Below, in pieces: positions 62,785 to 64,000 of a stretch of DNA of 64,000 nt (within the stretch, counting starts at the first letter, position 1; each line of letters starts with the position of its first letter). Below the pieces are notes generated by a model. The model saw only the letters and a program-made list of their open reading frames with translations. It searched no databases and was not told where the DNA came from. Made by a program: the position numbers and the translations under genes. Source of the stretch: Halocaridina rubra (lineage: Eukaryota; Arthropoda; Malacostraca; Decapoda; Atyidae); assembly GCA_037179515.1 (NCBI GenBank), contig JAXCGZ010007624.1, positions 75,001 to 139,000 on the forward strand, in the 5' to 3' direction.

Positions 62785-64000
62785 GATTACCTAATTGTGA
62801 TTACCTAATTGTGTTTACGGGAAAGAGCCCAAAGCTCGTATTTCCCGTCTCCTGATCGGTTCCATTTTATACTTAGTGATACTTATCGTACCTGTCCTTA
62901 AAACTATGGATTGAGATAGCATTAACTACCTCCTCGCTTAGCCAATTCCAATTATCAACTACTCTTACACTGAAAAAGTATTTCCTTACATCCTGCGAAG
63001 AAGTTTTCTTACGAAGCTTCAAACTATGACCTCTAGTTCTAGAGCCAGCCATATCAAAATATCGATCCCTATCCACTCTATCATAACCATGAAGGGATTT
63101 AAAGACTGTCACCATATCCCCCCTCAATCTTCTAGCTTCGAGTGATGGTAAGTCTAATTCCCTCAGCCTCTCATCATAACTGAGATTGCGTATTTCTGGC
63201 ACCAGTTTCGTGGCATGTCTTTGAACTTTTTCAAGCTTAACTATGTGCTTTTTCAAGTGAGGATTCCAAAAGGGGGCTGCATATTCGAGTTTTGGCCTCA
63301 CATAGGTTACATAAATATTTCTGAACATTTCCTTGTCCATGTGCCTGAAGGCTACCCTTACATTTGATAAGAATGCATATGCTGCCCTTACTATGCCATT
63401 TATATGTATTTCTGAAGACAAATCTGCCAGTATGTTTACTCCTAGGTCTCTCTCATTTTCTGTCTCTTGAAGTTGTACTCCAGCCACCGAGTAGTCAAGC
63501 TTGGGCCTTCTTGCACTTGTACCCATTCTTATTACCTTACATTTTGAAGAATTGAATTTCATTAGCCACTTTTCTGACCACTCATGCAAATTATTTAGAT
63601 CCTCCTGAAGTTCTCTACCATTGTTCTCGTTTTTTACTTTCTTCACAATCTTTGCATCATCTGCAAACATATTCATGAATGAATTTACAGACTCTGGTAG
63701 GTCATTTACATATACAAGGAACAAAAGTGGCCCTAAAACTGAACCCTGTGGAACTCCACTACTAACTCTTCTCCATTCAGACACTGAGTGTCTTACTCTA
63801 ACCCTCTGTTCCCTTCCTTCTAAGTAAGTTTTTATCCATTCCAAAAACATTTCCACCTATTCTAGCCATTGATTGCAGCTTCCTAATAACTCTCCCATGT
63901 GGAACAGTGTCAAACGCTTTCTGGAAGTCTAGGAATATGCAATCTGCCCAGCCCTCTCTTTCCTGTAAGATTTGGCTTACCTCATCATAAAATTCTAATA
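62785..64000 (-). pseudogene. LINE-A copy 7, cut by window edge
   Basis: Minus strand from the 3' tail (GTGATTACCTAATTG twice, at 62785) to RT at 64000. A 327-codon frame at 63856-62873 holds GVPQGSVLGPLLFLVYVNDL, FADDAK and the full C-terminal tail. Near 63842 an extra A in CCAAAAACATTTCC breaks the frame from the preceding FLDFQKAFDTVPHG block. Otherwise very similar to copies 1, 3 and 5. Confidence 0.9.

Overview
This is a gene-poor, repeat-saturated stretch of an animal nuclear genome. Its repeat types suggest an arthropod, most likely a decapod crustacean: very long (AT)n, (CT)n and (CA)n arrays, many Tigger/pogo-like DNA transposons whose ends read CAGTG..TCGC, CR1-like LINEs with short tandem-repeat 3' tails, tRNA-derived SINEs, and Gypsy and BEL/Pao LTR elements. 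The organism call is inference. Nothing prokaryotic is present: no operons, CRISPR array or rRNA.

The only host gene I can support is the 3' part of FAF1 (FAS-associated factor 1, an adaptor for ubiquitin and p97/VCP) on the + strand. Six exons (25152-25288, 26301-26470, 35027-35116, 35706-35843, 41053-41130, 41968-42048) encode the last 230 residues: the end of the UAS domain, a charged helical linker and the UBX domain. All splice junctions are GT-AG and the phases are compatible. Upstream exons were not recognised and probably lie left of the window or in the repeat-rich 15-25 kb region.

Layout. 1-1739: a Tigger-like element (- strand) whose transposase reading frame is open to the window edge. 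1740-6350: simple repeats, decayed LINE fragments, a 322-bp tandem duplication and a mariner pseudogene. 6600-12640: two head-to-tail copies of one CR1-like LINE ('LINE-A'), the first with a 906-codon open frame. 12797-15507: a decayed TIGD1-like transposase with a 160-bp tandem array in its leader. 15507-24535: a mosaic of Tigger-family ends, (AT)n arrays, fold-back repeats, a SINE with a perfect target duplication, and a 273-bp tandem repeat with a tRNA-like head. 24535-42800: FAF1, with two opposite copies of a second LINE ('LINE-B') and nested DNA transposons in its introns. 43607-50034: a complete but defective BEL/Pao element with a Tigger-like insertion in its left LTR. 50155-55400: more LINE-A, CR1 and MITE material, including a LINE>MITE>MITE nest. 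55445-64000: LINE-A copies on the - strand, one split by a young Gypsy element (56452-60964).

I found no clearly new biological system. The unusual material is structural: the insertion order can be read directly from target-site duplications; Tigger-like ends have packaged unrelated repeats; and several DNA transposons carry exact-period tandem arrays next to (AT)n tracts.
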